Source of the DNA: B1SED10-16 sp046498365
GTDB lineage: Bacteria; Desulfobacterota; Desulfobacteria; Desulfobacterales; Desulfosalsimonadaceae
Assembly: GCA_046498365.1 (NCBI GenBank)
Contig: JAWOAV010000149.1
Span: 1-5,506, forward strand
Length of the DNA stretch: 5,506 bases
Reading direction: 5' to 3'
Numbering within the stretch: position 1 is the stretch's first letter; each line of letters starts with the position of its first letter. Positions 1 through 5,248 of the stretch are shown here, in pieces. Both the position numbers and the translations under genes were made by a program. Below the pieces are notes generated by a model. The model worked only from the letters and a program-made list of their open reading frames with translations. It made no database searches and had not been told where the DNA came from.

Positions 1-90
1 AGCCCAATTCAGGAAATACGCCCCTGGGTGCTATTGACATTGCATGTGTGGGACAGAAACAGTAAAATGACTTTGGGGATTAAACGGTGG

Positions 91-107
91 AAAGGCTAAC
101 AGCCTTT
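91..107. repeat. Perfect 7-bp inverted repeat with 3-nt loop
   Basis: AAAGGCT and AGCCTTT flank the loop AAC. The stem starts with A's and ends with T's, like a small bidirectional terminator, but the T run is only three bases, so termination would be weak. It could close a transcript entering from the left edge. An open frame from base 1 stops at 97-99 inside this hairpin, but that frame is too short to call a gene. Confidence 0.4.
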
Positions 108-145
108 AGATATGATAAATCCGGAATATAATGGGCAGTCTTATA

Positions 146-273
146 GCATGAGATTTCTTGACGTGCAACTCATGCATATATAATAAAGGACAGGGCAATC
201 TTGGATACCATTTTGGTTACCACTTCGCATGAATTGTGATGTTTTTTTGCCAATTTCTCATGGCCGTTCATGC
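146..273. repeat. Four GCATGA/TCATGC motifs in alternating orientation
   Basis: GCATGA occurs at 146-151 and 227-232, and its reverse complement TCATGC at 170-175 and 268-273, giving orientations + - + -. The first pair extends to a 7-bp inverted repeat, GCATGAG (146-152) and CTCATGC (169-175), which brackets the -35-like hexamer at 158-163. Roughly 0.06 copies of a given hexamer on either strand are expected in 130 random bases. Possible roles are an operator or the arm sites of a recombinase near the attachment site. The binding protein is unknown. Confidence 0.4.
158..184 (+). promoter_or_regulatory. Sigma-70-like promoter
   Basis: TTGACG (158-163) is followed by TATAAT (179-184) with a 15-nt spacer, or by TAATAA (181-186) with the usual 17-nt spacer. 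The -35 box sits between the arms of the GCATGAG/CTCATGC inverted repeat. No credible reading frame follows. A transcript starting near 192 would run through the tRNA-Ser 3' half and stop at the terminator at 425-451, giving an RNA of roughly 260 nt. Confidence 0.4.
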
Positions 274-344
274 ACCTTTAGCCGGTCAAAAATACTGTGA
301 TAATGGGAGTTTACCAATAAACACTGGGAAGCTCAAAAACCGGC

Positions 345-412
345 ATTCTCGCCTGCTAAGCGAGTGTGCGGTGAAAGCTGCACCGAGGGTTCGAATCCCT
401 CTCTCTCCGCCA
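345..412 (+). pseudogene. 3' half of tRNA-Ser(GCT); attR-like integration scar
   Basis: The sequence has a perfect 5-bp anticodon stem (348-352 with 360-364), the loop CTGCTAA (353-359) with anticodon GCT at 355-357, and a long variable arm with a 6-bp stem typical of tRNA-Ser. These are followed by a T arm (385-401) with loop TTCGAAT, the acceptor 3' strand TCTCTCC (402-408), discriminator G, and an encoded CCA at 410-412. The partner acceptor strand, which should read close to GGAGAGA about 28 bases before the anticodon stem, is absent, and so is the D arm; bases 318-347 do not resemble them. The gene is therefore a 3' half only and cannot make a normal tRNA. Elements that integrate in the anticodon loop leave exactly this displaced 3' half, with an intact restored copy at the other end. 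A group I intron is unlikely because the 5' side of the anticodon stem is present. Confidence 0.85.
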
Positions 413-424
413 TTTCAATAACTT

Positions 425-451
425 AGCCCGGTCTTTGGACCGGGCTTTTTT
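425..451 (+). terminator. Rho-independent terminator of the tRNA-Ser locus
   Basis: A perfect 9-bp GC-rich stem, AGCCCGGTC (425-433) with GACCGGGCT (438-446), surrounds a TTTG loop and is followed by six T's (446-451) and a further T-rich run. It begins 13 bases after the encoded CCA, so it is most likely the original tRNA gene terminator, left beside the 3' half. Confidence 0.9.
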
Positions 452-478
452 GTTTTTCTGTTAAAGACCCCCTGAATT

Positions 479-1105
479 TCACTTGCTATCCTGGGTAGGG
501 GCCTCCGTATTTTTGGAAAAATGCGGCCCTGTGAGGCTTTCAAAAGAAAACCGCTTTTCCCGGAACAGCCGGACGCAAATGTCCACCACATCGGCATCAT
601 ACAATCGCCCCTTGTTGGCCGAAATTTCTGCAAGTGCCGATTCAAGGCCCCGCGAAGCGCGGTAGGGGCGGTGGAACATCATGGATTCAACCACATCCGC
701 TACGGCCACGATTCGTGATTCGGGCAGTATGTCACTTCCTGTCAGTCCGTTTGGATAGCCCGATCCATCCAGGCGTTCGTGATGCTGAAGGGTGATCTCG
801 GCAATGGGCCAGGGAAAATCGATCTTGTTGAGAAATTCCCATCCGGCGCCGGGGTGGGTCTGGATCATCATTGATTCGAGGCGGCTGATGGTTCCCGGTT
901 TGACCAGGATCTCTATGGGGACCGCCATCTTGCCGATGTCATGTCGCATAATACGATGTCGGGTTTTTCCCGTCGGAATCGCTGGAGACCGTTTTCGCCG
1001 TTTTCACTTTCGAGAACCGTGTAATCGCTGTCCTCGAGAAAAGCGGTGATGTTTTCCCGGAAGACAGTCTCATCGTCATATGATATAAAGCGGGTTTTCC
1101 GTCAA
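479..1105 (-). pseudogene. Decayed response regulator: receiver fragment joined out of frame to HD-GYP fragment
   Basis: Two pieces of one regulator can be read on the minus strand. About 1102 down to 943 gives the first half of a receiver domain: YDDETVFRENI, an ENGENGL stretch, and PDIVLCD with the phospho-acceptor Asp at codon 943-945. From about 949 down to 479, in another frame, comes the C-terminal two-thirds of an HD-GYP domain. It has the HDIGK metal-binding motif (codons at 941-943 and below), HHERLDGSGYP and the ADVVE helix, then a natural stop. The second half of the receiver, the linker and the start of HD-GYP are missing. The junction lies at a 5-bp tandem repeat, ATGTC-ATGTC (936-945). 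The receiver frame has no start codon and a TGA lies directly upstream; TTG at 1103-1105 in a neighbouring frame could be a remnant of the original start. Intact relatives are phospho-regulated cyclic-di-GMP phosphodiesterases. The shorter in-frame HD-GYP piece (156 aa from 949) could be read from ATG but lacks the domain's N-terminus, so activity is doubtful. Confidence 0.8.
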
Positions 1106-1259
1106 TATTTTTATACCGGAACCGGGAGGTGACCGTATATCCTTTTTTTGCTCGTTTTTTATTCGTATTTCAGCCGGCGGCTCTGCGCAAGTCTTTCTGT
1201 GTTCGGTGCGGATGGTCGATTTTCCGGAGGAGTGGTTTTTTACATGGCGGGGTGATTTT

Positions 1260-1288
1260 TTGCGCCAAATACGCCAAATGCATATAAT
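1260..1288 (+). promoter_or_regulatory. Promoter of the PEBP-family gene, with a tandem repeat in the spacer
   Basis: TTGCGC (1260-1265) and a perfect TATAAT (1283-1288) are spaced 17 nt apart, about 50 bases before the start codon at 1341. CGCCAAAT occurs twice head-to-tail at 1263-1270 and 1272-1279, a 9-bp period that overlaps the -35 box and fills the spacer. A protein bound there would block polymerase, so the repeat is a candidate operator. Confidence 0.6.
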
Positions 1289-1340
1289 TATGAAACAGGT
1301 GAGCGAAAAAAACATTTTTTAAAAAACAGGGAGGTAAGTG

Positions 1341-1793
1341 ATGAAACTCACAAGCGCAGCCTTTGAAAACGAGGGTAAAATTCCTGGCAAATACACCTGT
1401 GACGGAAAAAACGTCAACCCTCCCCTGGCGATTTCGGATGTACCGCCGGAGGCAGAAAGCCTTGTGCTGATAATGGACGATCCGGACGTACCCCCGCACA
1501 TCCGGGAAGACGGCATGTGGGACCACTGGGTTGTATTCAACATTCCCCCGGAAACCCGCGAAATTCCGGAAGGCAGCGAGCCCGAAGGGGTAGCCGGTAT
1601 CGGTACCAGCGGGGATGCGCACTATTTCGGACCCTGCCCCCCTGACCGCGAGCATCGGTACTTTTTCCGCATCTACGCCCTGGATGCGAAGCTCGATCTT
1701 CCGGAAAAGACCGACAAGGTGACCGTGGAAAAGGAGATGACAGGGCATGTAATTGACAAAGCCCATCTCATGGGAAGATACGAAAGACAGTAA
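1341..1793 (+). CDS. YbhB/YbcL family Raf kinase inhibitor-like protein (PEBP family)
   Basis: This 150-residue protein has the length and motifs of bacterial phosphatidylethanolamine-binding-like proteins. The visible motifs are DDPD (46-49), the WDHWVVFNIP block with the pocket His (60-69), GPCPPD (97-102) followed by HRYFFRIYALD (105-115), and a family-like end, HLMGRYERQ. The conserved Asp, His and Pro residues form the anion pocket of the fold. The biological role of bacterial members is not settled; E. coli YbhB is cytoplasmic and its ligand is unknown. There is no signal peptide, so it should be cytosolic. ATG 1341 is chosen because GGGAGG (1329-1334) sits six bases upstream; the in-frame GTG at 1338 is too close to it. 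It appears monocistronic, with its own promoter at 1260-1288. Its stop codon coincides with the TA border of a repeat element (1791-1935), and a terminator follows that element. Confidence 0.9.
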   Translation: MKLTSAAFENEGKIPGKYTCDGKNVNPPLAISDVPPEAESLVLIMDDPDVPPHIREDGMWDHWVVFNIPPETREIPEGSEPEGVAGIGTSGDAHYFGPCPPDREHRYFFRIYALDAKLDLPEKTDKVTVEKEMTGHVIDKAHLMGRYERQ

Positions 1794-1935
1794 AACCTAT
1801 CTCAACATTGTCTTTCGGCCCAATATTTGTTGGCGTTTTATTTCAAATCCTTAGGATTACGCGCGTATGTCTGCGGTTTGAAACAAGACGCCGCCGTGAT
1901 CTTGAACCGAAATCCAAATGTTACGGTGGGTTTTA
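1791..1935 (+). mobile_element. MITE-like hairpin repeat, copy A
   Basis: This copy is about 80% identical by hand alignment (about 27 mismatches in 140 plus one 2-nt gap) to the reverse complement of 5102-5248. The element is bounded by TA at 1791-1792 and 1934-1935. Its ends follow TA-N-AACCYATCTCAAC, here with several changes at the right end. The inside is a second inverted repeat: 1832-1849 pairs with 1875-1892 (17 of 18 pairs allowing G-U) around a 25-nt loop. TA borders and terminal inverted repeats without a transposase match MITEs mobilised by IS630/Tc1-type transposases; that link is inference. The left TA is the first two bases of the PEBP stop codon. No protein is likely: differences between copies fall evenly over codon positions (7, 9 and 8) in the longest shared frame. 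Confidence 0.75.
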
Positions 1936-1936
1936 G

Positions 1937-1966
1937 AAAACCCCGCTGTTTGCAGGGCGGGTCTTT
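1937..1966. terminator. Probable bidirectional terminator between convergent genes
   Basis: CCCGC and GCGGG pair around a 10-nt loop, with AAAA on one side and TCTTTT on the other, so each strand shows a GC stem followed by a T run (TCTTTT on plus, TTTTCT on minus). It lies between the plus-strand PEBP gene plus repeat and the minus-strand radical SAM gene, whose TAA stop (1966-1968) starts at its edge. The stem is short, so strength is uncertain. Confidence 0.55.
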
Positions 1967-2928
1967 TATGGCGTCGGAGCTCCCGGCGGCGGGGCGCTTC
2001 CGTGGAGAGCCCCCTGCCGGAGCTGTTTTTCGGCCATTTTTTGGTCGATTTGTTTCAGTGTTGCCGTTTTTTCAAGTGCCCATTGCGGGGCGACCAGTTC
2101 GTGCGGGTGCGGATCACCGGTAAGCCTCTGGATGACCATGTTTGCAGGGAGGCGGGCCAGAAATTCGCAGACGATATCCACGTATTCCTCCCTTTCCAGG
2201 CAGTGGTAGCGGCCTTTTTCGTACCACTCCGCAAGAACCGTGTTTTTTACCACGTAGAGCAGGTGCAGCTTTATACCGTCGATGCCGGTGTCTGCAATTT
2301 TTTCCGCGGTTTCAAGCATCTGCCTGCGCGTTTCGCCGGGCAGGCCCAGTATCACGTGCGTGCAGATATTGATATTTCGGCCGGCGGTGATTTCCACTGC
2401 GTTTGTAAAAGCCTTGAAATCGTGCCCCCGGTTGATTTTTTCAAGGGTTGCGTCATGGGCGGACTGCAGGCCGTATTCCACCCATACCAGGTAATCCCGG
2501 GTATAGGAAGCCAGCAGTTCGATGATCGCCGGGCTTACACAGTCCGGGCGGGTGCCGACGCTCAGACCCACCACGCCGGGGACGGAAAGCGCTTCTTCGT
2601 AAATGCCGGCAAGACGGTCAACCGGTGCATAGGTATTGGTATAGGATTGAAAATAGGCAATGAATTTTTTGGCCTTGTACCGGCGGCCCAGCGCAGATTT
2701 TCCCGCCGTTATCTGTTGGGTGATGGACTCTTTGCGCCTGCTGGCGCCGGTTCCGGAGCCCTGCGGATTGCAGTAAACGCATCCGCCGGTGGAAATGGAC
2801 CCGTCCCTGTTGGGGCAGGTCATGCCGGCATCGATGGTGATTTTCTGCACCCGGCAGCCGTAGATGTTTTTTAGATACGTGTTGAAGTCGTAATATCTTT
2901 TTTCCGGGTTCATGGTATACTTGACCAT
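1966..2928 (-). CDS. Radical SAM protein, YhcC family (TIGR01212)
   Basis: This 320-residue protein aligns by eye to E. coli YhcC along its length. The [4Fe-4S] cluster motif is C38-X11-C50-X2-C53 within TCPNRDGSISTGGCVYC, the spacing used by YhcC and related to that of the Elp3 group. Other family blocks are AYFQSYTNTYAP (91-102), VGLSVGTRPDC (120-130), VEYGLQSAHDATLEKINRGH (150-169), HVILGLPGET (191-200) and GIDGIKLHLLYVVK (215-228). Such enzymes cleave S-adenosylmethionine to a 5'-deoxyadenosyl radical; the substrate of this family is not established to my knowledge. The last residues are rich in Pro, Gly and Ala and look like an unconserved tail. The start is ambiguous: ATG 2928 has AGGGA almost touching it, while ATG 2913 (MNPEKRYY) gives an N-terminus closer to relatives but has that site 15 bases away. 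It is transcribed divergently from mnmG and convergently with the PEBP gene. Confidence 0.92.
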   Translation of the reverse strand: MVKYTMNPEKRYYDFNTYLKNIYGCRVQKITIDAGMTCPNRDGSISTGGCVYCNPQGSGTGASRRKESITQQITAGKSALGRRYKAKKFIAYFQSYTNTYAPVDRLAGIYEEALSVPGVVGLSVGTRPDCVSPAIIELLASYTRDYLVWVEYGLQSAHDATLEKINRGHDFKAFTNAVEITAGRNINICTHVILGLPGETRRQMLETAEKIADTGIDGIKLHLLYVVKNTVLAEWYEKGRYHCLEREEYVDIVCEFLARLPANMVIQRLTGDPHPHELVAPQWALEKTATLKQIDQKMAEKQLRQGALHGSAPPPGAPTP

Positions 2929-2975
2929 TCCCTGAAGGGGATGTATTTTTAAGCGCCGTAATATATCCTTATTTT

Positions 2976-3004
2976 TTGTGGAGCAGCGGTTTTTGAAATT
3001 ATAG
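2976..3004 (+). promoter_or_regulatory. Candidate mnmG promoter
   Basis: TTGTGG (2976-2981) and TTATAG (2999-3004) are spaced exactly 17 nt, in the 92-bp gap between the divergent radical SAM and mnmG genes. Transcription would begin around 3011, leaving a leader of about 10 bases. Both hexamers deviate from consensus. The reverse strand reads TATAAT at 3003-2998, so a divergent promoter could overlap, but I see no -35 at normal spacing for it. Confidence 0.35.
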
Positions 3005-3020
3005 CAGGTATGATGAAAAT

Positions 3021-4925
3021 ATGAATCAAAGAAAAAAATATGATGTCATTGTCGTGGGGGCGGGGCATGCCGGGTGCGAGGCGGCGCTTGCTGCGGCGAA
3101 AATGGGGTGCGAAACGCTTTTGCTGGCGATCGACCTGGACAAGATCGCTGCCATGCCCTGCAGCCCGTCCATTGGTGGCATGGCCAAGGGGCAGTTGGTA
3201 AAGGAAGTCGATGCCATGGGCGGACAGATGGCAAGAGTGACGGACCGGACGGCCATTCATTTCAGGACGCTCAATACCCGGAAAGGACCGGCTGTTCAGT
3301 CCTCCAGGACGCAAAACGACAAGGTTCGCTATCACGTGGCCATGAAGGAGATACTCGAGCGAGCGCCGAACCTGGATGTGAAGCAGGCGATGGTGGAGCG
3401 TCTTGTGGTATCGGGCAACCGGACAGAGGGCGTAATTGACCAGACGGGATGTCAATACCAAGGCAACGCGGTAATACTGGCGACCGGCACGTTTTTGACC
3501 GGACGGGTTCACATCGGGGAGGTGTCTTTTGGCGCCGGCCGGGCGGGGGAATTTTCCGCCGAGGGGCTCCCTGCAAGTCTGAAATCGCTTGGATTCGACA
3601 TGGGGCGTATGAAAACAGGCACCCCTCCCCGGCTGCACAGGGATTCAATCGATTTTTCAAGGCTTACACCCCAGCCGGGAGACGATCCGCCGCGGCCGTT
3701 TTCTTTTTTTTCGGACGGATTTGTCCTCCCCCAGGTGGAAAGCTACATGGGGAGGGCGAACCGTGAGACGATCCGGATCGTCTCGGAAAACCTGAATTTG
3801 TCATCCCTGTACGGCGGCCGCATCAGCGGGGTTTCCGCAAGGTACTGCCCCTCTTTCGAGGACAAGGTCGTCAAGTTTCCCGACCGGGAAAGCCATCCGG
3901 TGATCCTCGAACCCGAAGGGCTCGAAACCAAAGAAATCTATGTCAGCGGCCTTGGAAACAGCCTACCCCTGGAAATTCAGACGGCCTTGGTGCGCACCAT
4001 CGGCGGGCTGGAACACGCCGAAATTATGCGGCCGGGGTATGCGATCGAATACGACTATATCGACCCGATTCAATTGCTCCCCACCCTTGAAACGAAAAAG
4101 GTAAAAGGCCTCTACCTTGCGGGGCAGATCAACGGCACCTCCGGGTACGAGGAGGCGGCCGCCCAAGGGTTGTGGGCGGGCATAAACGCAGCGCGCCGCA
4201 TCAAAAAGGAAGCCCCTTTTGTTCTGGATCGCTCCCAGGCGTACATGGGGGTGATGGTGGACGACCTGGTAACCCGGGGAACCGTCGAGCCCTACCGCAT
4301 GTTTACCTCGAGGGCCGAATATCGCCTTATGCTGCGCGAGGACAATGCGGACCTGCGCCTGGCCGAAACCGGTTTTGAAATCGGGCTTATCAGCAAAGAG
4401 CAGGTGGAAATGGTCCGGGAAAAAAAGAAGCAGATCGAAGGGGAGATCCACCGGTTGAAAAAAATCACCGTCGGTCCCGGTGAGAATATCAACGAATACC
4501 TGGAGGACCACGGCTCCGCACCCCTTGCTACCGGCGCACCCATGGAGCAGCTGCTCAAACGAAACGGTATCGACTATGATCTCGTCCGTCGTTTCGCCCC
4601 GCCGGAAAAAGCCATACCCGAGCCGATCGTCCGCCAGGTGGAAATTGAAGTCAAGTACGAGGGGTATATTGCAAAACAGCAGCGGGAAATAGAAAAATTC
4701 CAGTCCCTGGAGAACAAAAAGATACCCTCCGATTTCGACTACACGCATGTTCACGGGCTTTCCCGGGAAATGGTGGAAAAACTTTCCCGGCTGAAGCCGC
4801 TGTCTCTCGGCCAGGCCGCGCGCATGGACGGCATTACCCCTGCAGCCATTTCCGTGCTCATGGTGGCCTTGAAAGCAGGCCCGGAAAGATTCCGGAAAAA
4901 AAACCAAACAGCGAATAATTTATAA
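3021..4925 (+). CDS. mnmG: tRNA uridine-5-carboxymethylaminomethyl modification enzyme MnmG (GidA)
   Basis: MnmG, with MnmE, installs carboxymethylaminomethyl (or aminomethyl) groups at C5 of the wobble uridine of several tRNAs in the cytoplasm, using FAD, NADH and methylenetetrahydrofolate. The 634 residues match the family length (about 620-635), so it is full length. The FAD-binding Rossmann motif is GAGHAG (13-18) after DVIVV. Both catalytic cysteines are present: C47 in MPCSPSIGG and C276 in RYCPSFEDK. Other signature blocks are NTRKGPAVQSSRTQ (85-98), LKSLGFDMGRMKTGTPPR-like text near 187-204, RPGYAIEYDY (337-346), AGQINGTSGYEEAAAQG (367-383) and MFTSRAEYRLMLREDNADLRL. The C-terminal helical domain that contacts MnmE and tRNA is present. 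ATG 3021 gives the expected N-terminus; its ribosome site is weak (AGG at 3006-3008, 12 bases away). No mnmE, rsmG or parAB neighbours appear, unlike the common arrangement in many bacteria. I see no clear terminator after it. Confidence 0.98.
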   Translation: MNQRKKYDVIVVGAGHAGCEAALAAAKMGCETLLLAIDLDKIAAMPCSPSIGGMAKGQLVKEVDAMGGQMARVTDRTAIHFRTLNTRKGPAVQSSRTQNDKVRYHVAMKEILERAPNLDVKQAMVERLVVSGNRTEGVIDQTGCQYQGNAVILATGTFLTGRVHIGEVSFGAGRAGEFSAEGLPASLKSLGFDMGRMKTGTPPRLHRDSIDFSRLTPQPGDDPPRPFSFFSDGFVLPQVESYMGRANRETIRIVSENLNLSSLYGGRISGVSARYCPSFEDKVVKFPDRESHPVILEPEGLETKEIYVSGLGNSLPLEIQTALVRTIGGLEHAEIMRPGYAIEYDYIDPIQLLPTLETKKVKGLYLAGQINGTSGYEEAAAQGLWAGINAARRIKKEAPFVLDRSQAYMGVMVDDLVTRGTVEPYRMFTSRAEYRLMLREDNADLRLAETGFEIGLISKEQVEMVREKKKQIEGEIHRLKKITVGPGENINEYLEDHGSAPLATGAPMEQLLKRNGIDYDLVRRFAPPEKAIPEPIVRQVEIEVKYEGYIAKQQREIEKFQSLENKKIPSDFDYTHVHGLSREMVEKLSRLKPLSLGQAARMDGITPAAISVLMVALKAGPERFRKKNQTANNL

Positions 4926-5101
4926 GGTTTACAGAGAGTTTGCTTTTCTGAAGACCTTGACAGCTACGGGATATGAATTATTGTATGTTCTATAAAAAGA
5001 GGTGGTTTCGCGAAAAACAATTTTGCAAAATCAGCAGGAACGCGTCGTCGATTTCCTCGATGCGTTTCAATATGTTTTGTGCATATTTATAAAAATCCAG
5101 A
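4926..5101. other. Intergenic region after mnmG
   Basis: No secure gene lies here. It holds a promoter-like site (4957-4984) and a perfect 12-bp palindrome, ATTTTGCAAAAT (5020-5031). On the minus strand, an open frame of about 41 codons without a normal start (5112 down to 4990) reads plausibly as the end of a protein (YKYAQNILKRIEEIDDAF) and might be a gene remnant. On the plus strand, GTG 5002 after GAGG opens a short frame running into the repeat; it looks like chance. No rho-independent hairpin for mnmG is evident. Confidence 0.5.
4957..4984 (+). promoter_or_regulatory. Sigma-70-like promoter candidate upstream of dnaJ
   Basis: A perfect TTGACA (4957-4962) is followed after 16 nt by TATTGT (4979-4984), a weak -10. 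If it drives the dnaJ-family gene, the leader is about 290 nt and contains the whole of repeat copy B. It might instead make a small RNA. Confidence 0.35.
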
Positions 5102-5248
5102 TAGAACCCATCTCAACGTTCGGATTTCGGTACAAGATCGCGGCGGCGTCCTGTTTCAAACCGTAGACATACATCAAGTATTTCAATGGCTTGAAATAAG
5201 ACGCCAACAAAGGTATGGGGCCGAAAGACGAGGTTGAGATAGGTTATA
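5102..5248 (-). mobile_element. MITE-like hairpin repeat, copy B
   Basis: This is the inverted partner of copy A, given as minus strand because that orientation matches copy A on plus. It is bounded by TA at 5102-5103 and 5247-5248, is 147 bp with borders, and has better preserved ends: ACCCATCTCAAC on the left and the complement of ACCTATCTCAAC on the right, with TTTCGG a few bases further in at both ends. The inner stem pairs 5145-5162 with 5188-5205 (15 of 18 identical as an inverted repeat) around a 25-nt loop (5163-5187). The outer ends and inner stem are conserved between copies, while the loop differs most. The right border is 28 bases before the dnaJ start codon, so the element forms part of that gene's leader or promoter region. 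Confidence 0.75.

Larger units (their letters stand above)
1..345. mobile_element. Probable terminal segment of an integrated element (non-coding end)
   Basis: This stretch has no convincing gene. Its GC content is about 41% by hand count, while coding lines of the neighbouring mnmG reach about 60%. It ends exactly where a tRNA-Ser 3' half begins, with no 5' half of that tRNA present. That is the geometry left by a tyrosine-recombinase element integrated in a tRNA anticodon region: the element lies on this side, and the displaced original tRNA 3' end and terminator lie on the other. The segment carries a promoter-like site, a perfect hairpin and a cluster of short inverted motifs, listed separately. 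No integrase is visible; it could be at the far end of the element or the element may be decayed. Reading the segment as an element end is inference; the missing tRNA 5' half is seen directly. Confidence 0.5.

Noticed and set aside
1..99. Open frame from the left edge ending at TAA 97-99, possible gene tail
   Set aside because: Only 32 codons with no recognisable motif; another plus frame is also open to 65. It cannot be separated from chance, although the hairpin at the stop fits a gene end.
207..222. ACCA-TTT-TGGT-T-ACCA cluster resembling an operator
   Set aside because: Arms are only 4 bp with different spacings; too weak to claim a site in AT-rich DNA.
300..412. Complete tRNA gene or tRNA with a group I intron
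   Set aside because: The 5' acceptor strand and D arm are absent at the required distance, and the anticodon stem is uninterrupted.
236..421. 61-aa plus-strand frame running through the tRNA fragment
   Set aside because: No ribosome site, and its end (RVRIPLSPP) is the usual spurious translation of a tRNA T arm.
1076..1315. 79-aa minus-strand frame upstream of the HD-GYP remnant
   Set aside because: Low-complexity, no motif; only its last codons (TENPLYII) might be the lost N-terminus of the regulator.
1170..1766. 198-aa minus-strand frame opposite the PEBP gene
   Set aside because: Antisense to a clear family protein, with no recognisable domain.
1827..1935. Shared peptide frame in both repeat copies (YVxGLKQDAAxIL-like)
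   Set aside because: Differences between copies are spread evenly over codon positions (7, 9 and 8) and several are drastic, so coding is unlikely; the opposite strand shows equal similarity because the element is a long inverted repeat.
1918..2874. 318-aa plus-strand frame opposite the radical SAM gene
   Set aside because: Mirror of a conserved coding gene; no family features and it begins inside the repeat.
3963..4907. 314-aa minus-strand frame opposite mnmG
   Set aside because: Long antisense frames are common opposite GC-rich genes; the plus strand is unmistakably MnmG.
5190..5220. CTTGAAA as a sigma-32 heat-shock -35 before dnaJ
   Set aside because: No CCCCAT-type -10 at proper spacing on the plus strand (only its reverse complement is present), and the bases belong to the repeat's inner stem.
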